Program-made: the position numbers and the translations under genes
Notes under the pieces: generated by a model
The model's input: the letters and a program-made list of their open reading frames with translations, nothing else
Databases searched by the model: none
Told to the model about the DNA's origin: nothing
Shown: positions 35,181 through 43,601 of the stretch, piece by piece
How positions within the stretch are numbered: position 1 is the stretch's first letter
Layout: every line of letters begins with the position of its first letter
NCBI GenBank assembly: GCA_016717205.1
Contig: JADKGC010000009.1
Coordinates: forward strand, 248,001 to 312,000
From: Candidatus Flexifilum breve
GTDB lineage: Bacteria > Chloroflexota > Anaerolineae > Aggregatilineales > Phototrophicaceae
DNA: 64,000 nt
Reading direction: 5' to 3'

Positions 35181-36064
35181 ATGACCATTACCTCAACAGA
35201 ACCCTCCCCTCCAACCCGCCGACCGTCGGCCTTCTCCAGCGCGATCCGCCAATTGACCCGCCGCCCCCTGACGCTGATCGGCGTGGTAATTGTGCTCGTG
35301 TTTATTGCACTGGCACTGTTCGGCTCGATGATTGCGCCCCACCGCTACGACGCGATCATTCGCGGCGCGGCGCGTCTGCCGCCCTCCGCGGAATACCCAT
35401 TTGGGACGGATCGGCTGGGACGCGACGTGTACAGCCGCGTGCTCTGGGGCGCGCGCGACATCATCGTGCTGCCGACCGTGACGACCATCCTTTCGGTGAT
35501 CTTCGGCGCGGCCATCGGCCTGACGCTCGGCTACGTCGGCGGTTGGCTTGACGATGTCATCTCCCGCGCGCTCGACAGTTTGCTGGCGATTCCCGCGCTG
35601 ATTCTCGCGCTGGTTATGCTCGGCACCATTGGCCCATCCGCCGTTGGCATCATCATCGTCGTGGTCATCCTCTACACACCGATTGTCGCCCGCGTCGTGC
35701 GCGCCGCTACGCTGAGTCTGCGCTCGGCGGGCTACATTGAAGCGGCCAAGCTGCGCGGCGAATCGACTATTTACATCCTGTTTCGCGAACTGCTGCCGGG
35801 GGTACTGCCCGCGCTCATGGTCGAAGCGTCGCTGCGCTTCACCTATGCGATCTTTCTGACGGCCTCGCTCGGCTTTCTCGGCCTCGGCGTGCAGCCACCA
35901 TCGCCGGATTGGGGACGCATGGTCAACGAAGCGCGGGATTCGTTCACGCAAACGCCGTGGGCGCTGTGGTTTCCCGCCGGGGCGATGCGCTGCTCGTCAT
36001 CGGCGTGAACCTGCTCTCCGACGGTTTGCGTCGGATTTTCCGCTATGAAGGTCAACTTGGATGA
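35181..36064 (+). CDS. ABC transporter permease, DppC/OppC type, frameshifted near the end
   Basis: An inner-membrane permease of about 294 residues. The N-terminus is a 30-residue cytoplasmic tail, then PLTLIGVVIVLVFIALALFGSMIAPH as helix 1. FGTDRLGRDVYSRVLWGARDI is the DppC family block and YIEAAKLRGESTIYILFRELLPG the EAA loop that docks on the ATPase. The frame is lost at about 35975-35990: the present frame ends AGAMRCSSSA at 36008, whereas the next frame reads GDALLVIGVNLLSDGLRRIFRYEGQLG and stops at 36064, overlapping the ATPase start by 4 bases as expected. One base error is the likely cause. Confidence 0.88.
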
Positions 36065-38112
36065 CGCCGATTATTCAGGCTGAACATCTGTACCTCGACT
36101 ACAAGCTCAACGACCGCTGGGTGAACGCGCTGCACGATGTGTCGCTGACGATCAACCCGCTGGAAATTCACGGCCTCGTCGGTGAGAGCGGCAGCGGCAA
36201 ATCGACGCTGGCGCTGGCACTCATGCGTTACCTCGCGCCCAACGCCCGCATCAGCGAGGGTACGCTGACCTTCGACGGCAACGACCTCCGCGCCAAAGCC
36301 CCGAAGGACATGCGCGCGATCTGGGGACGCGAGATGAGCCTCGTGCCGCAGGACTCGCTGGCGGCGCTCAACCCGTCGCACCGCGTCGGCGACCAGATCG
36401 CCGAAGTCTTCCGGCTGCATGAACAAGTTTCTGCCAAAGACGCGCACGACCGAGCGGTCGAGATGCTGCGCCGCGTCAAAATTGCTGATCCGGTGGGCAC
36501 AGCCAAGCGCTACCCGCACCAGTTGAGCGGCGGCATGCAGCAGCGTGTCACAATTGCGATGGCTCTCAGCACGCGCCCACGGCTGCTCGTCCTCGACGAA
36601 CCGACGACCGCGCTCGATGTGACCACGCAGGCCGTCATCATCGATTTGTTCCGCGAACTGATTCACGATAATCAGGCGGCGGCGCTCTATGTCTCGCACA
36701 ACCTCGGTCTGGTGGCGCAGCTCTGTGACCGCGTAACTGTGCTCTATGGCGGCGAAGTGATGGCTTCTGCACCCGTCGCCGAGATATTCACGCGCCCGAT
36801 CCACCCCTACACCATCAGCCTACTCGCCAGCCTGCCGCGCTTGACCCAGGGTACAGAGACCCGCCTCCCGACAATTGAAGGGACAGCGCCTTCGCTGGTT
36901 GAGCGTCCACGCGGCTGTGTATTCGCTTCGCGCTGCCCCGTCGCCCTGCCGCTGTGCCATGCCGAAAAACCGCCGCTGGAGCAGATTGACGACGGGCGCT
37001 GGGTCAAATGCCACCGCTGGCGGGGAATCGCGAGCGGCGAACTCACGATCGAGACTGCGCCCAAAGCCGACACGGTCGCCGCGCCGCCACGTGATACCTA
37101 CGTGCTGACGGCAAACGCTATGCACAAAACGTTTGGCGCGCCGTCACTGCTGGATCGACTGACAATGCGTCAGCCCAAAGTGGTGCGCGCCGTCGACAAC
37201 GTCTCGCTGCGTTTGCTGGAACGCTCTACGCTCGGTCTCGTCGGCGAAAGTGGCAGCGGCAAAACGACGCTGGCGCGCCTGATCGTCGGTCTGGAAAGCG
37301 CCGACCGCGGCCACATGGAACTGCTCAATGTGCCGCTGCCCAACGCGCTCGATCAGCGCACGCCGGAACTGCTGCGCAGCCTGCAAATGATTTTCCAGAA
37401 CCCGAACGACACGCTGAATCCGTACCAGACAGTCGGCGCGCAGATCGCCCGCACGATCAAGCGGCTCGGCGATAAATCTCTGTCGAAAGCAGCGATCAAA
37501 GCGCAGGTCGCTGACCTGCTGCAGGCCGTGCGACTCCCTACTGACTATGCGAACCGCTATGCCAACGAGTTGAGTGGTGGCGAAAAACAGCGTGTCGCCA
37601 TCGCCCGCGCCTTCAGCACGCACCCGGCGCTCGTACTGGCCGATGAGCCAACCTCCTCACTTGATGTGTCGGTGCAGTCAGTGATTTTGAATCTGCTCAA
37701 GGATTTGCGTGCTCAGCAGGGCGCGTCGTACCTCCTTATCTCGCATGATCTCAACGTCGTCAGCTATCTCGCCGACTGGATCGCGGTCATGTACCTCGGC
37801 GAAGTCGTCGAAGAAGGTCCGCCCGCCACCGTCTATACCGCGCCGTCGCATCCGTACACCGAAGCGCTCGTGTCCGCCATTCCCAACCCTGACCCGACCG
37901 CGCAGGACAAACGCATTCGACTGGAAGGCGATCTCCCAGTTGACCTGCCGACCGGCTGCCGCTTTCACACGCGCTGCCCGCGCAAGCTCGGCGCGATCTG
38001 CGAGACGGAGGCGCCACCCAACCGCGACGCGGGCGACGGCCACATGATTCGCTGCCACATCCCGGTCGACGAACTCGTGCGTTTGCAGCAATCCCCCCCG
38101 GAGAAACCCTAA
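36061..38112 (+). CDS. fused double ATPase of peptide-type ABC importer (DppD-DppF fusion)
   Basis: A 683-residue protein with two complete ABC ATPase domains, corresponding to the usually separate DppD/OppD and DppF/OppF subunits. Domain 1: GLVGESGSGKST (about residue 40), LSGGMQQRVTIAMAL, LLVLDEPTTALDV. Domain 2: GLVGESGSGKTT (about 395), LSGGEKQRVAIARAF, LVLADEPTSSLDV. Each is followed by the oligopeptide-type C-terminal stretch with CVFASRCPVALPLCHAEKPP and CRFHTRCPRKLGAICETEAPP, whose Cys residues can hold a 4Fe-4S cluster in some family members. It powers import through the permeases at 35181 and 38113, and its stop touches the next start. Confidence 0.94.
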   Translation: MTPIIQAEHLYLDYKLNDRWVNALHDVSLTINPLEIHGLVGESGSGKSTLALALMRYLAPNARISEGTLTFDGNDLRAKAPKDMRAIWGREMSLVPQDSLAALNPSHRVGDQIAEVFRLHEQVSAKDAHDRAVEMLRRVKIADPVGTAKRYPHQLSGGMQQRVTIAMALSTRPRLLVLDEPTTALDVTTQAVIIDLFRELIHDNQAAALYVSHNLGLVAQLCDRVTVLYGGEVMASAPVAEIFTRPIHPYTISLLASLPRLTQGTETRLPTIEGTAPSLVERPRGCVFASRCPVALPLCHAEKPPLEQIDDGRWVKCHRWRGIASGELTIETAPKADTVAAPPRDTYVLTANAMHKTFGAPSLLDRLTMRQPKVVRAVDNVSLRLLERSTLGLVGESGSGKTTLARLIVGLESADRGHMELLNVPLPNALDQRTPELLRSLQMIFQNPNDTLNPYQTVGAQIARTIKRLGDKSLSKAAIKAQVADLLQAVRLPTDYANRYANELSGGEKQRVAIARAFSTHPALVLADEPTSSLDVSVQSVILNLLKDLRAQQGASYLLISHDLNVVSYLADWIAVMYLGEVVEEGPPATVYTAPSHPYTEALVSAIPNPDPTAQDKRIRLEGDLPVDLPTGCRFHTRCPRKLGAICETEAPPNRDAGDGHMIRCHIPVDELVRLQQSPPEKP

Positions 38113-39060
38113 ATGCTGCGTTTTCTCGTCCGGCGAATTCTTCTGCTCGCGGTGACGCTCCTGCTCACCTCGGTGTTCATCTTTGCGCTGACGCAGGTCC
38201 TGCCCGGCGATGTGCCGCGCCTGATCCTTGGGCGCGATGCGCCGCCGCAAGCCGTCGAAGATTTGCGCGAGCGCCTCGGCTTGAACGAGTCCGTGCCGCA
38301 GCAGTATGTTAACTGGCTGATGGGCTTCGTCTCGGGCGATTGGGGCACCTCGTTCACGGGTGGCAGCGCCCCGATTCGCCCACTGGTCATGGAACGGCTC
38401 GGCAACTCGTTGCGCCTGGCGGCGGTGGCGCTGGTGATCAGTGTGCCGCTGTCCATCGCACTGGGCGTACTTGCAGGCTTATTCGAGAACTCGTGGATCG
38501 ACAGCCTGATCTCGATCCTCACACTATCGGTGGTCGGCCTGCCGGAATTTGTCACCGGACTGATCCTGATCAACGTGTTCGCGCTCGGCCTGAACTGGCT
38601 GCCCGCCAGCGCGTCCGTGCCGAGCAATGCCGCGCTCGGCGACTGGCTGCGGCAGTTGATCCTGCCTGCGTTAGCCGCCTCGTTCGTGCTCATGGCGTAT
38701 GTCGTCCGCATGACGCGCGCGGGCATCATCGACGAGTTGAAGAAGCCGTACGTGCGCACGGCAATCCTTAAGGGCGTCCCGCAGCGCCAAGTCATCACGC
38801 GGCATGTGCTGCGCAACGCGCTGCTGCCGACGATCACGGTGATCGCCGTATCATTCGGCTGGTTGATCGGCGGGCTGGTCGTCATCGAGAATGTGTTCAG
38901 CTTCCCCGGCCTCGGTCGCCTCATGACGAATGCCGTCGAACGCAAAGACATTCCGCTGATGCAGTCGGTTGTCATGGTGACGATCTTCTTCTTTGCCGTG
39001 TCTAACCTCATCGCCGACCTGCTCTACGCGCTGCTCAATCCGCGCATTCGACTAGAATGA
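38113..39060 (+). CDS. ABC transporter permease, DppB/OppB type
   Basis: A 315-residue permease starting MLRFLVRRILLLAVTLLLTSVFIF, the standard first helix of DppB, with VLPGDVPRLILG after it. About six helices follow; TRAGIIDELKKPYVRTAILKGVPQRQVITRHVLRNALLP is the EAA coupling loop and VIENVFSFPGLGRLMTNAV the characteristic C-terminal block. Its ATG directly follows the TAA of the ATPase gene. The order binding protein, DppC, fused ATPase, DppB differs from the common A-B-C-D-F order. Confidence 0.94.
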   Translation: MLRFLVRRILLLAVTLLLTSVFIFALTQVLPGDVPRLILGRDAPPQAVEDLRERLGLNESVPQQYVNWLMGFVSGDWGTSFTGGSAPIRPLVMERLGNSLRLAAVALVISVPLSIALGVLAGLFENSWIDSLISILTLSVVGLPEFVTGLILINVFALGLNWLPASASVPSNAALGDWLRQLILPALAASFVLMAYVVRMTRAGIIDELKKPYVRTAILKGVPQRQVITRHVLRNALLPTITVIAVSFGWLIGGLVVIENVFSFPGLGRLMTNAVERKDIPLMQSVVMVTIFFFAVSNLIADLLYALLNPRIRLE

Positions 39061-39122
39061 ACCACAAAGACCACAGAGTTTTGATGTCAATCGCTCTGTG
39101 CTCTCTGTGTTCTCTGTGGTTA
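39060..39122. repeat. AACCACAGAG-type inverted repeat
   Basis: Left arm AACCACAAAGACCACAGAG (39060-39078); right arm CTCTGTGCTCTCTGTGTTC then TCTGTGGTTA (39094-39122), whose reverse complement is a run of ACAGAG units. The segment CTCTGTGTTCTCTGTGGTT is shared exactly with 28900-28918. Confidence 0.8.
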
Positions 39123-39151
39123 AATTGTTTTTATTGATGAGGAGTAGTCCG

Positions 39152-39448
39152 ATGCCCTTATACGATTATCGCTGTGCCAACGGCCACACTTTTGAAGCCC
39201 GCCACGGATTCAACGATCCCGCGCCCGCCTGCCCGGAATGCGGCGAAGCGCACGTGCAGCGCGTGATCACGTCCGCGCCGGGGGTCATGCAGGGCATCAA
39301 CGCCAGCGCGGGCAAGAACGCCAGTAAAGCCGACTTACAGTCAAAATGGGCGGAAGAAACCCCCAAGCTACGCGAAAAGCTGGTCAACAAGCTCGGCGAG
39401 GATACGGTCAACAAGTACGCGCCGACGCTGAATACGAAGTACGATTAA
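39152..39448 (+). CDS. FmdB family zinc-ribbon protein
   Basis: A 98-residue protein starting MPLYDYRCANGHTFEARHGFNDPAPACPECG, the FmdB-type regulatory zinc ribbon. The first knuckle has one Cys and a His (CANGH) where many relatives have CxxC; the second is CPEC. The C-terminal half is charged and helical. Roles in regulation of formamidase genes were proposed from Methylophilus, but most members are uncharacterised. GAGGAG lies 7 bases before the ATG. An earlier in-frame start (39098) lies inside a repeat and is rejected. Confidence 0.88.
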   Translation: MPLYDYRCANGHTFEARHGFNDPAPACPECGEAHVQRVITSAPGVMQGINASAGKNASKADLQSKWAEETPKLREKLVNKLGEDTVNKYAPTLNTKYD

Positions 39449-39465
39449 GCAATTTGCCGTCGGCT

Positions 39466-39492
39466 GTTAGCTAAATCAGCTTTTTAGCTAAC
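39466..39492. repeat. GTTAGCTAAA inverted repeat
   Basis: A perfect 10-bp inverted repeat (GTTAGCTAAA, 39466-39475; TTTAGCTAAC, 39483-39492) in the gap between FmdB and the amidohydrolase. It may be a terminator for FmdB (no T run after it) or another mobile palindrome. Confidence 0.6.
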
Positions 39493-39511
39493 CGCTAAAG
39501 GCTAAGCGCCT

Positions 39512-40726
39512 ATGGTTCACCCCCTGACACTCAAGAATGCCGTGGTGTATGGCGGGTCAAAGCCCGAACCGCGCGACCTGTACCTCGCCAATGTCCTGCT
39601 CGACAAACCGAACCGCAAATCACTCACAGTCGATCTGAGCGGATACGTCTTGTTTCCCGGCATGATCAATGCCCATGACCATCTGGAACTCAACCACTTT
39701 CCGCGCACCAAGTTCCGCGAACGCTATGATAACGCCCATCAATGGGGGGAAGATGTCAGCCAGCGCCTTGATCAGGAACCCTTCAAAACGCTGCGCGCCT
39801 ACCCACTCGAAGATCGCTGTTTCATCGGCGGGCTGAAGAATCTACTGTGCGGCGCGTTGACCGTCGTCCACCACAACCCGCCACACAAGCCGCTGTTTCG
39901 CAGCGACTTTCCCGTCACCGTACCCAAGCGCTATGGTTGGGTGCATTCGCTCCATTTCAGCACCGAAGCCGAAATCGTCGCGTCCTATCAGCAGACACCG
40001 CCAGACATCCCGTGGTTCATCCATCTGGCCGAAGGCACCGATGCGACGGCGGCTAGTGAGTACCGAAGACTCAAGAAACTTGGCTGCGTCGGCAAAAATA
40101 CCCGTATCATCCATGGGGTAGGCATTACGGATGCAGATAGCTATGACGGCAATCTGTCTGGCGCGAAATTAATCACCTGTCCGACTACCAATCTCTATCT
40201 GCTGGGGCAATCGGTCTATCCATCATCGGCATTTTTGACGTCGCTGACGATGCTCGGTAGCGATTCCCGTCTGACCGCCGAAGGTGACTTGCTGGACGAA
40301 CTGCGCGCCTTTCATACGCTGTATCCCCTTATTCCCAATCCGTTCGCCTATGTCTACCATGCACCTGAGCGACATCTTGGGTTGCGTCCCCATAAATTTC
40401 GGCGCGAATTCGTCTGGTGGGATGCCGGTGACGCCCCCGATTTCTTCCTCATCAAGCATGACTACGAGCTCACGAAGATTGAAGCGCTGGTCGTCAATGC
40501 CCGCCGTGCCGATCTCGCGCTCATTGTGCGCGGCGGCGTCCCCCAAATCGGCGATCCTGACCTCATGGCGCAGTTTCCTCACATTGAAACCGTGCGCGCC
40601 GAGCTTGACGGCGTACCCAAAGCGATCAACGTGCAGATTGCCCGCCAGATCGCGAAATGTACGCTCAAAGAACCGGGACTAGAACTCATCGACAATCCGC
40701 AGGGCAGACGGCGCACGTTGTGGTAA
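39512..40726 (+). CDS. amidohydrolase superfamily protein
   Basis: A 404-residue protein of the metal-dependent amidohydrolase fold. GYVLFPGMINAHDHLELNHF contains the HxH that starts the metal site (HDH at about residues 55-57); VHHNP and later FIHLAEGTD fit the beta-strand 5 and related His ligands, and IIHGVGITDADS the next strand (His). A final Asp comparable to the usual catalytic one may be in GSDSRLTAEGDL. Substrate unknown: deaminases and hydantoinase-like enzymes share these motifs. It precedes two radical SAM genes, a methyltransferase and a flippase, so it may tailor a small molecule in a shared pathway. Confidence 0.82.
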   Translation: MVHPLTLKNAVVYGGSKPEPRDLYLANVLLDKPNRKSLTVDLSGYVLFPGMINAHDHLELNHFPRTKFRERYDNAHQWGEDVSQRLDQEPFKTLRAYPLEDRCFIGGLKNLLCGALTVVHHNPPHKPLFRSDFPVTVPKRYGWVHSLHFSTEAEIVASYQQTPPDIPWFIHLAEGTDATAASEYRRLKKLGCVGKNTRIIHGVGITDADSYDGNLSGAKLITCPTTNLYLLGQSVYPSSAFLTSLTMLGSDSRLTAEGDLLDELRAFHTLYPLIPNPFAYVYHAPERHLGLRPHKFRREFVWWDAGDAPDFFLIKHDYELTKIEALVVNARRADLALIVRGGVPQIGDPDLMAQFPHIETVRAELDGVPKAINVQIARQIAKCTLKEPGLELIDNPQGRRRTLW

Positions 40727-40821
40727 ATTGATGGGATGTACAGTTGGCTTGTCCATAGGCAGCGGATGCGATATAGAGGGTGTCTAAAAAGCGCATAGAG
40801 GGATCGATCAGAGAGTCTTAT

Positions 40822-40892
40822 GTAGGGACAAGGCATGCCTTGTCCTCTGTGAATTTCTCTGAAAATTAGGACGAGGCATGCCTCGTCCCTAC
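40822..40892. repeat. double palindrome with GTAGGGAC/GTCCCTAC ends
   Basis: Two perfect 20-bp palindromes, 40826-40845 (GGACAAGGCATGCCTTGTCC) and 40869-40888 (GGACGAGGCATGCCTCGTCC), separated by 23 bases and flanked by outer GTAGG/CCTAC ends, form a composite element. The flanking 213-base gap (40727-40940) holds nothing else recognisable. Confidence 0.85.
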
Positions 40893-40940
40893 GACGAAAT
40901 GCCTTATTAGACCCCGCTAAATCGCGTCCTTAGGCAACAC

Positions 40941-42491
40941 ATGAGGCTCGGCGTGACGGATATTCTCTTCGGTCAGTCCTACTACCTGCGCTTTGACCCC
41001 AAGCTTTACGCGGCCATGCAGCCCTACCCCCCGCTCGGCACACTCTACGCCGCCGCCATCATGCGCGACAAGGGGTACTCTGTCGCGCTGTTCGACGCCA
41101 TGCTCGCCGAGTCAACCGCTGAGTGGGAAGCGGCGCTGCGCCAGCACCGCCCAAAGTACGCTGTGCTGTTCGAGGACAACTTCAACTACCTGAGCAAAAT
41201 GTCGCTGCTGCGCATGCGCGAAGCCGCCTTCGCTATGATCGACGCGGCGAAGGCGCAGGGCTGCACCGTGATCTGCTGCGGCGCAGACGAAACCGATCAC
41301 GCCGACCTCTATCTCCAGCGCGGCGCGGATGTGGTGCTGCTCGGCGAAGGCGATTTGGCGCTGCCGGAAGTGATCGCGGCACTGAAAAAACAACCTCACC
41401 CCCTGACCCCCTCTCCTAAAGGCGAGGGGGAATCTGATCTCGCAGATATTCGCGGGATTGCTTTCAAAGCGTCGGGTGGGTCGATTACGCGGACGCTCCC
41501 CCGCCCCGTCATCGCCAAGCTCGACTCGCTGCCCTTCCCCGCATGGGATCTCGTCGACCGCGACAAGTACGCGGCGATCTGGCGGGAACGGCATGGCTAC
41601 TACTCGATGAACCTCGTCACAACGCGCGGCTGTCCGTTTCACTGCAACTGGTGCGCCAAGCCGATCTGGGGGCAGCGCTACAATGTGCGCTCCCCGCAAA
41701 ATGTCGTCGACGAGATGAAATGGCTCAAGGAGCGCTTCAACCCGGACTCGATCTGGTTCATGGACGACATCATGGGCATTCAGGATCGCTGGATCGAGGA
41801 GTTCGCCGACTTGCTGGAACAGCGCCAGCTGCATATCCCGTTCAAGAGCCTCAACCGTGTCGATTTGCTGCTGCGCGGCCAGACCATCCCGGCGCTGGCG
41901 CGAGCGGGTGCCAAGATCGTGTGGGTCGGCGCGGAGAGCGGATCGCAGAAGATCCTCGACGCGATGGAAAAGGGCACGACCGTCGAGCAAATCTACGCGG
42001 CGACCCGCCAGCTCCACGCGCACGGCGTACAGGTCGCTTTCTTCCTGCAGTTTGGCTACCCCGGCGAGACGCGCGAAGACATCGAACTCACGCTCAAAAT
42101 GGTGCGTGACCTCATGCCGGACGACATCGGCATCTCGGTCAGCTACCCGCTGCCGGGGACGAAGTTCTACGAGACGGTCAAGCATGAACTGGGCGAACGC
42201 GAGAACTGGGTCGATAGCCAGGACCTTGCCATGCTCTACCGCGGCCCGTTCCGCACCGAGTTTTACCGCCAATTGCACACCGTCATCCACAAAGAGTACC
42301 GCTCGCGTAAAACCCTGCGTGAACTGCAAACGCTTGTCCGTCAGCCGCTGGCGGCGCGTCCGGCGCATCTCCGGCGCACCGCCAGCATGCTCTATCACTG
42401 GGCGACCCTGCCCCGCGCCGTGAGCAAGCTCGATCAACTGGCGGCGCTCCCGCACGAGCCGACCCGCCTGCCTAACGTCGCCTTACACTAG
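40941..42491 (+). CDS. B12-binding-domain radical SAM protein
   Basis: A 516-residue radical SAM enzyme with an N-terminal cobalamin-binding domain (residues about 1-145) and a radical SAM core (about 215-420). TTRGCPFHCNWCAKPIWG holds the CxxxCxxC for the 4Fe-4S cluster; PYPPLGTLYAAAIMRDKGY and DVVLLGEGDLALPEVIAAL are class-typical. Such enzymes methylate inactive carbon or phosphorus centres or do ring rearrangements (BchE/P-methylase class). It is clearly related to 44853-46250. Residues about 152-164 (HPLTPSPKGEGE) come from a palindromic repeat at 41394-41431 that lies in frame between the two domains. Substrate unknown. Confidence 0.9.
   Translation: MRLGVTDILFGQSYYLRFDPKLYAAMQPYPPLGTLYAAAIMRDKGYSVALFDAMLAESTAEWEAALRQHRPKYAVLFEDNFNYLSKMSLLRMREAAFAMIDAAKAQGCTVICCGADETDHADLYLQRGADVVLLGEGDLALPEVIAALKKQPHPLTPSPKGEGESDLADIRGIAFKASGGSITRTLPRPVIAKLDSLPFPAWDLVDRDKYAAIWRERHGYYSMNLVTTRGCPFHCNWCAKPIWGQRYNVRSPQNVVDEMKWLKERFNPDSIWFMDDIMGIQDRWIEEFADLLEQRQLHIPFKSLNRVDLLLRGQTIPALARAGAKIVWVGAESGSQKILDAMEKGTTVEQIYAATRQLHAHGVQVAFFLQFGYPGETREDIELTLKMVRDLMPDDIGISVSYPLPGTKFYETVKHELGERENWVDSQDLAMLYRGPFRTEFYRQLHTVIHKEYRSRKTLRELQTLVRQPLAARPAHLRRTASMLYHWATLPRAVSKLDQLAALPHEPTRLPNVALH
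41394..41431 (+). repeat. 38-bp palindromic repeat in frame inside a radical SAM gene
   Basis: The segment reads CCTCACCCCCTGACCCCC and then TCTCCTAAAGGCGAGGGGGA, with imperfect dyad symmetry (CCCCCTCTCC against GGCGAGGGGG). Its reverse complement matches 47677-47714 at about four of five positions. It encodes PHPLTPSPKGEGE in the linker between the B12 and radical SAM domains. Confidence 0.8.
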
Positions 42492-42508
42492 AAATTACTG
42501 AGTGTCGA

Positions 42509-42536
42509 TTGACCGCGAGAGAAGCGACGCTATACT
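42509..42536 (+). promoter_or_regulatory. predicted promoter of the GTPase module
   Basis: TTGACC (42509-42514) and TATACT (42531-42536) with a 16-base spacer lie in the 74-base gap after the radical SAM gene. The predicted start near 42543 leaves a 23-base leader containing GAGG before the ATG at 42566. It implies that the module can be transcribed on its own. Confidence 0.6.
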
Positions 42537-42565
42537 AGAGGCAATGTTGAAAGCGAGGACGACAC

Positions 42566-43597
42566 ATGGCGTTGAAGGTAACGTTGTTTGGTGGCACAGG
42601 TCAAGGGAAGACCTGCTATACGCTGGCGCTGCTGTATCTCATGGTAGACGGGATCGACGGCTTTCGCATTGAAGACGAAGATGTGAACACCACGACGAAA
42701 TACATGAAGCCGTGGGCGGATTTCGTCATGGAAAAAGAATGGCCCGCGCCGACGATGGGTCGCCGCGAAGACACGTTCCGCCTGTATTTTCAGGATCAGT
42801 TCATCACCGACTTCCTGTGGGTCGACTATCAGGGCGGCGCGATCAACCAACCGACCGACGAATCGGATGCGGCAGCGCAGCTCCACGCCGACATTCAGGA
42901 GAGCAACGCCGTCATCATCGTGGCGGATGCTTACACCATCGCCACCCGCCCGCTGATCGAAGCCCGCATGCTCACGTCCGCGCCGCTCATCTTCCATCTG
43001 CTCAACACCTACAAATTCCGCCCGGCGCAAGAAGGCGAAATGGGCGTCAACGAGGGGATCACCGTGGCGATTGTGCTCACCAAAGCCGACGCGCTCCCCG
43101 ATGAATTCAAAGAGAATAACTTCGAGAAACTGTACGCCCGCGCCCGCCAGGTCTTTCAGGGTGTGCACGACTTCGTCGCCGAAGAACGCGCGAAGGTCAG
43201 TGGTTTGCGCCCGTGGCTCTACCCGTCCGCCATGCTGGCCGTCTCGATTGTCGGCGAAGGCAACGCCACCCTCGCCGCGGAAGGCAAAGGCTACGAGCTC
43301 GCGAGCTTCAACCTCGCCGGGTCACCGGAACCCGAGAACATCCAGTATCCGTTCCTCTACTCTATCGGCAATGAACTGGATCGCACTGCGCTGATCCTTG
43401 AGGAGCACATGGGCGATCTGGAAACTCGCCTCTCCAAGCTCGACAAGAACGTGTTGGCGCGCATTTTGCGCGGGCGGACGATCAAGCAACTGCACGAAGA
43501 ACGCGTGGAACTGGCGGAGCGGCTCAAAGAGATGGAACCGAAGATTCGCACCGTGACGAAGACCGCGAACAAGAAGATGCGACCGCTGCTGGTCTAA
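42566..43597 (+). CDS. P-loop GTPase, predicted TRAFAC type, first gene of a three-gene module
   Basis: A 343-residue soluble protein with GTPase motifs in order: G1 GGTGQGKT (residues 9-16), G3 DYQG (D87-G90, after hydrophobic FLWV), and G4 TKAD (172-175, after VAIVL). Between them ESNAVIIVADAYT fits the next beta strand. The C-terminal 100 residues include a helical, charged region (about 275-330, coiled-coil like) and a basic end. Sequence style is near the double-GTPase/GTPase families of predicted conflict systems, recognised by eye only. The next gene, 4 bases on, resembles the matching GTPase-associated protein. It has its own predicted promoter. Other reading: a small-GTPase-like regulator of motility or envelope. 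Confidence 0.72.
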   Translation: MALKVTLFGGTGQGKTCYTLALLYLMVDGIDGFRIEDEDVNTTTKYMKPWADFVMEKEWPAPTMGRREDTFRLYFQDQFITDFLWVDYQGGAINQPTDESDAAAQLHADIQESNAVIIVADAYTIATRPLIEARMLTSAPLIFHLLNTYKFRPAQEGEMGVNEGITVAIVLTKADALPDEFKENNFEKLYARARQVFQGVHDFVAEERAKVSGLRPWLYPSAMLAVSIVGEGNATLAAEGKGYELASFNLAGSPEPENIQYPFLYSIGNELDRTALILEEHMGDLETRLSKLDKNVLARILRGRTIKQLHEERVELAERLKEMEPKIRTVTKTANKKMRPLLV

Positions 43598-43601
43598 GCC
43601 G

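Noticed and set aside
28865..40892. Repeated palindromes as a possible CRISPR array
   Set aside because: Copies are dispersed, differ in sequence, have no regular spacers, and no cas genes are present.
41112..42455. 447-residue open frame antisense to the first radical SAM gene
   Set aside because: The sense strand encodes CxxxCxxC and the B12 domain; the antisense product is a low-information Arg-rich shadow.
42566..43597. GTPase as a signal-recognition-particle receptor beta or MglA homologue
   Set aside because: G3 DYQG and TKAD alone do not tell them apart, but the adjacent GAP1-N-like gene and the large size argue against a simple small GTPase; left open rather than asserted.
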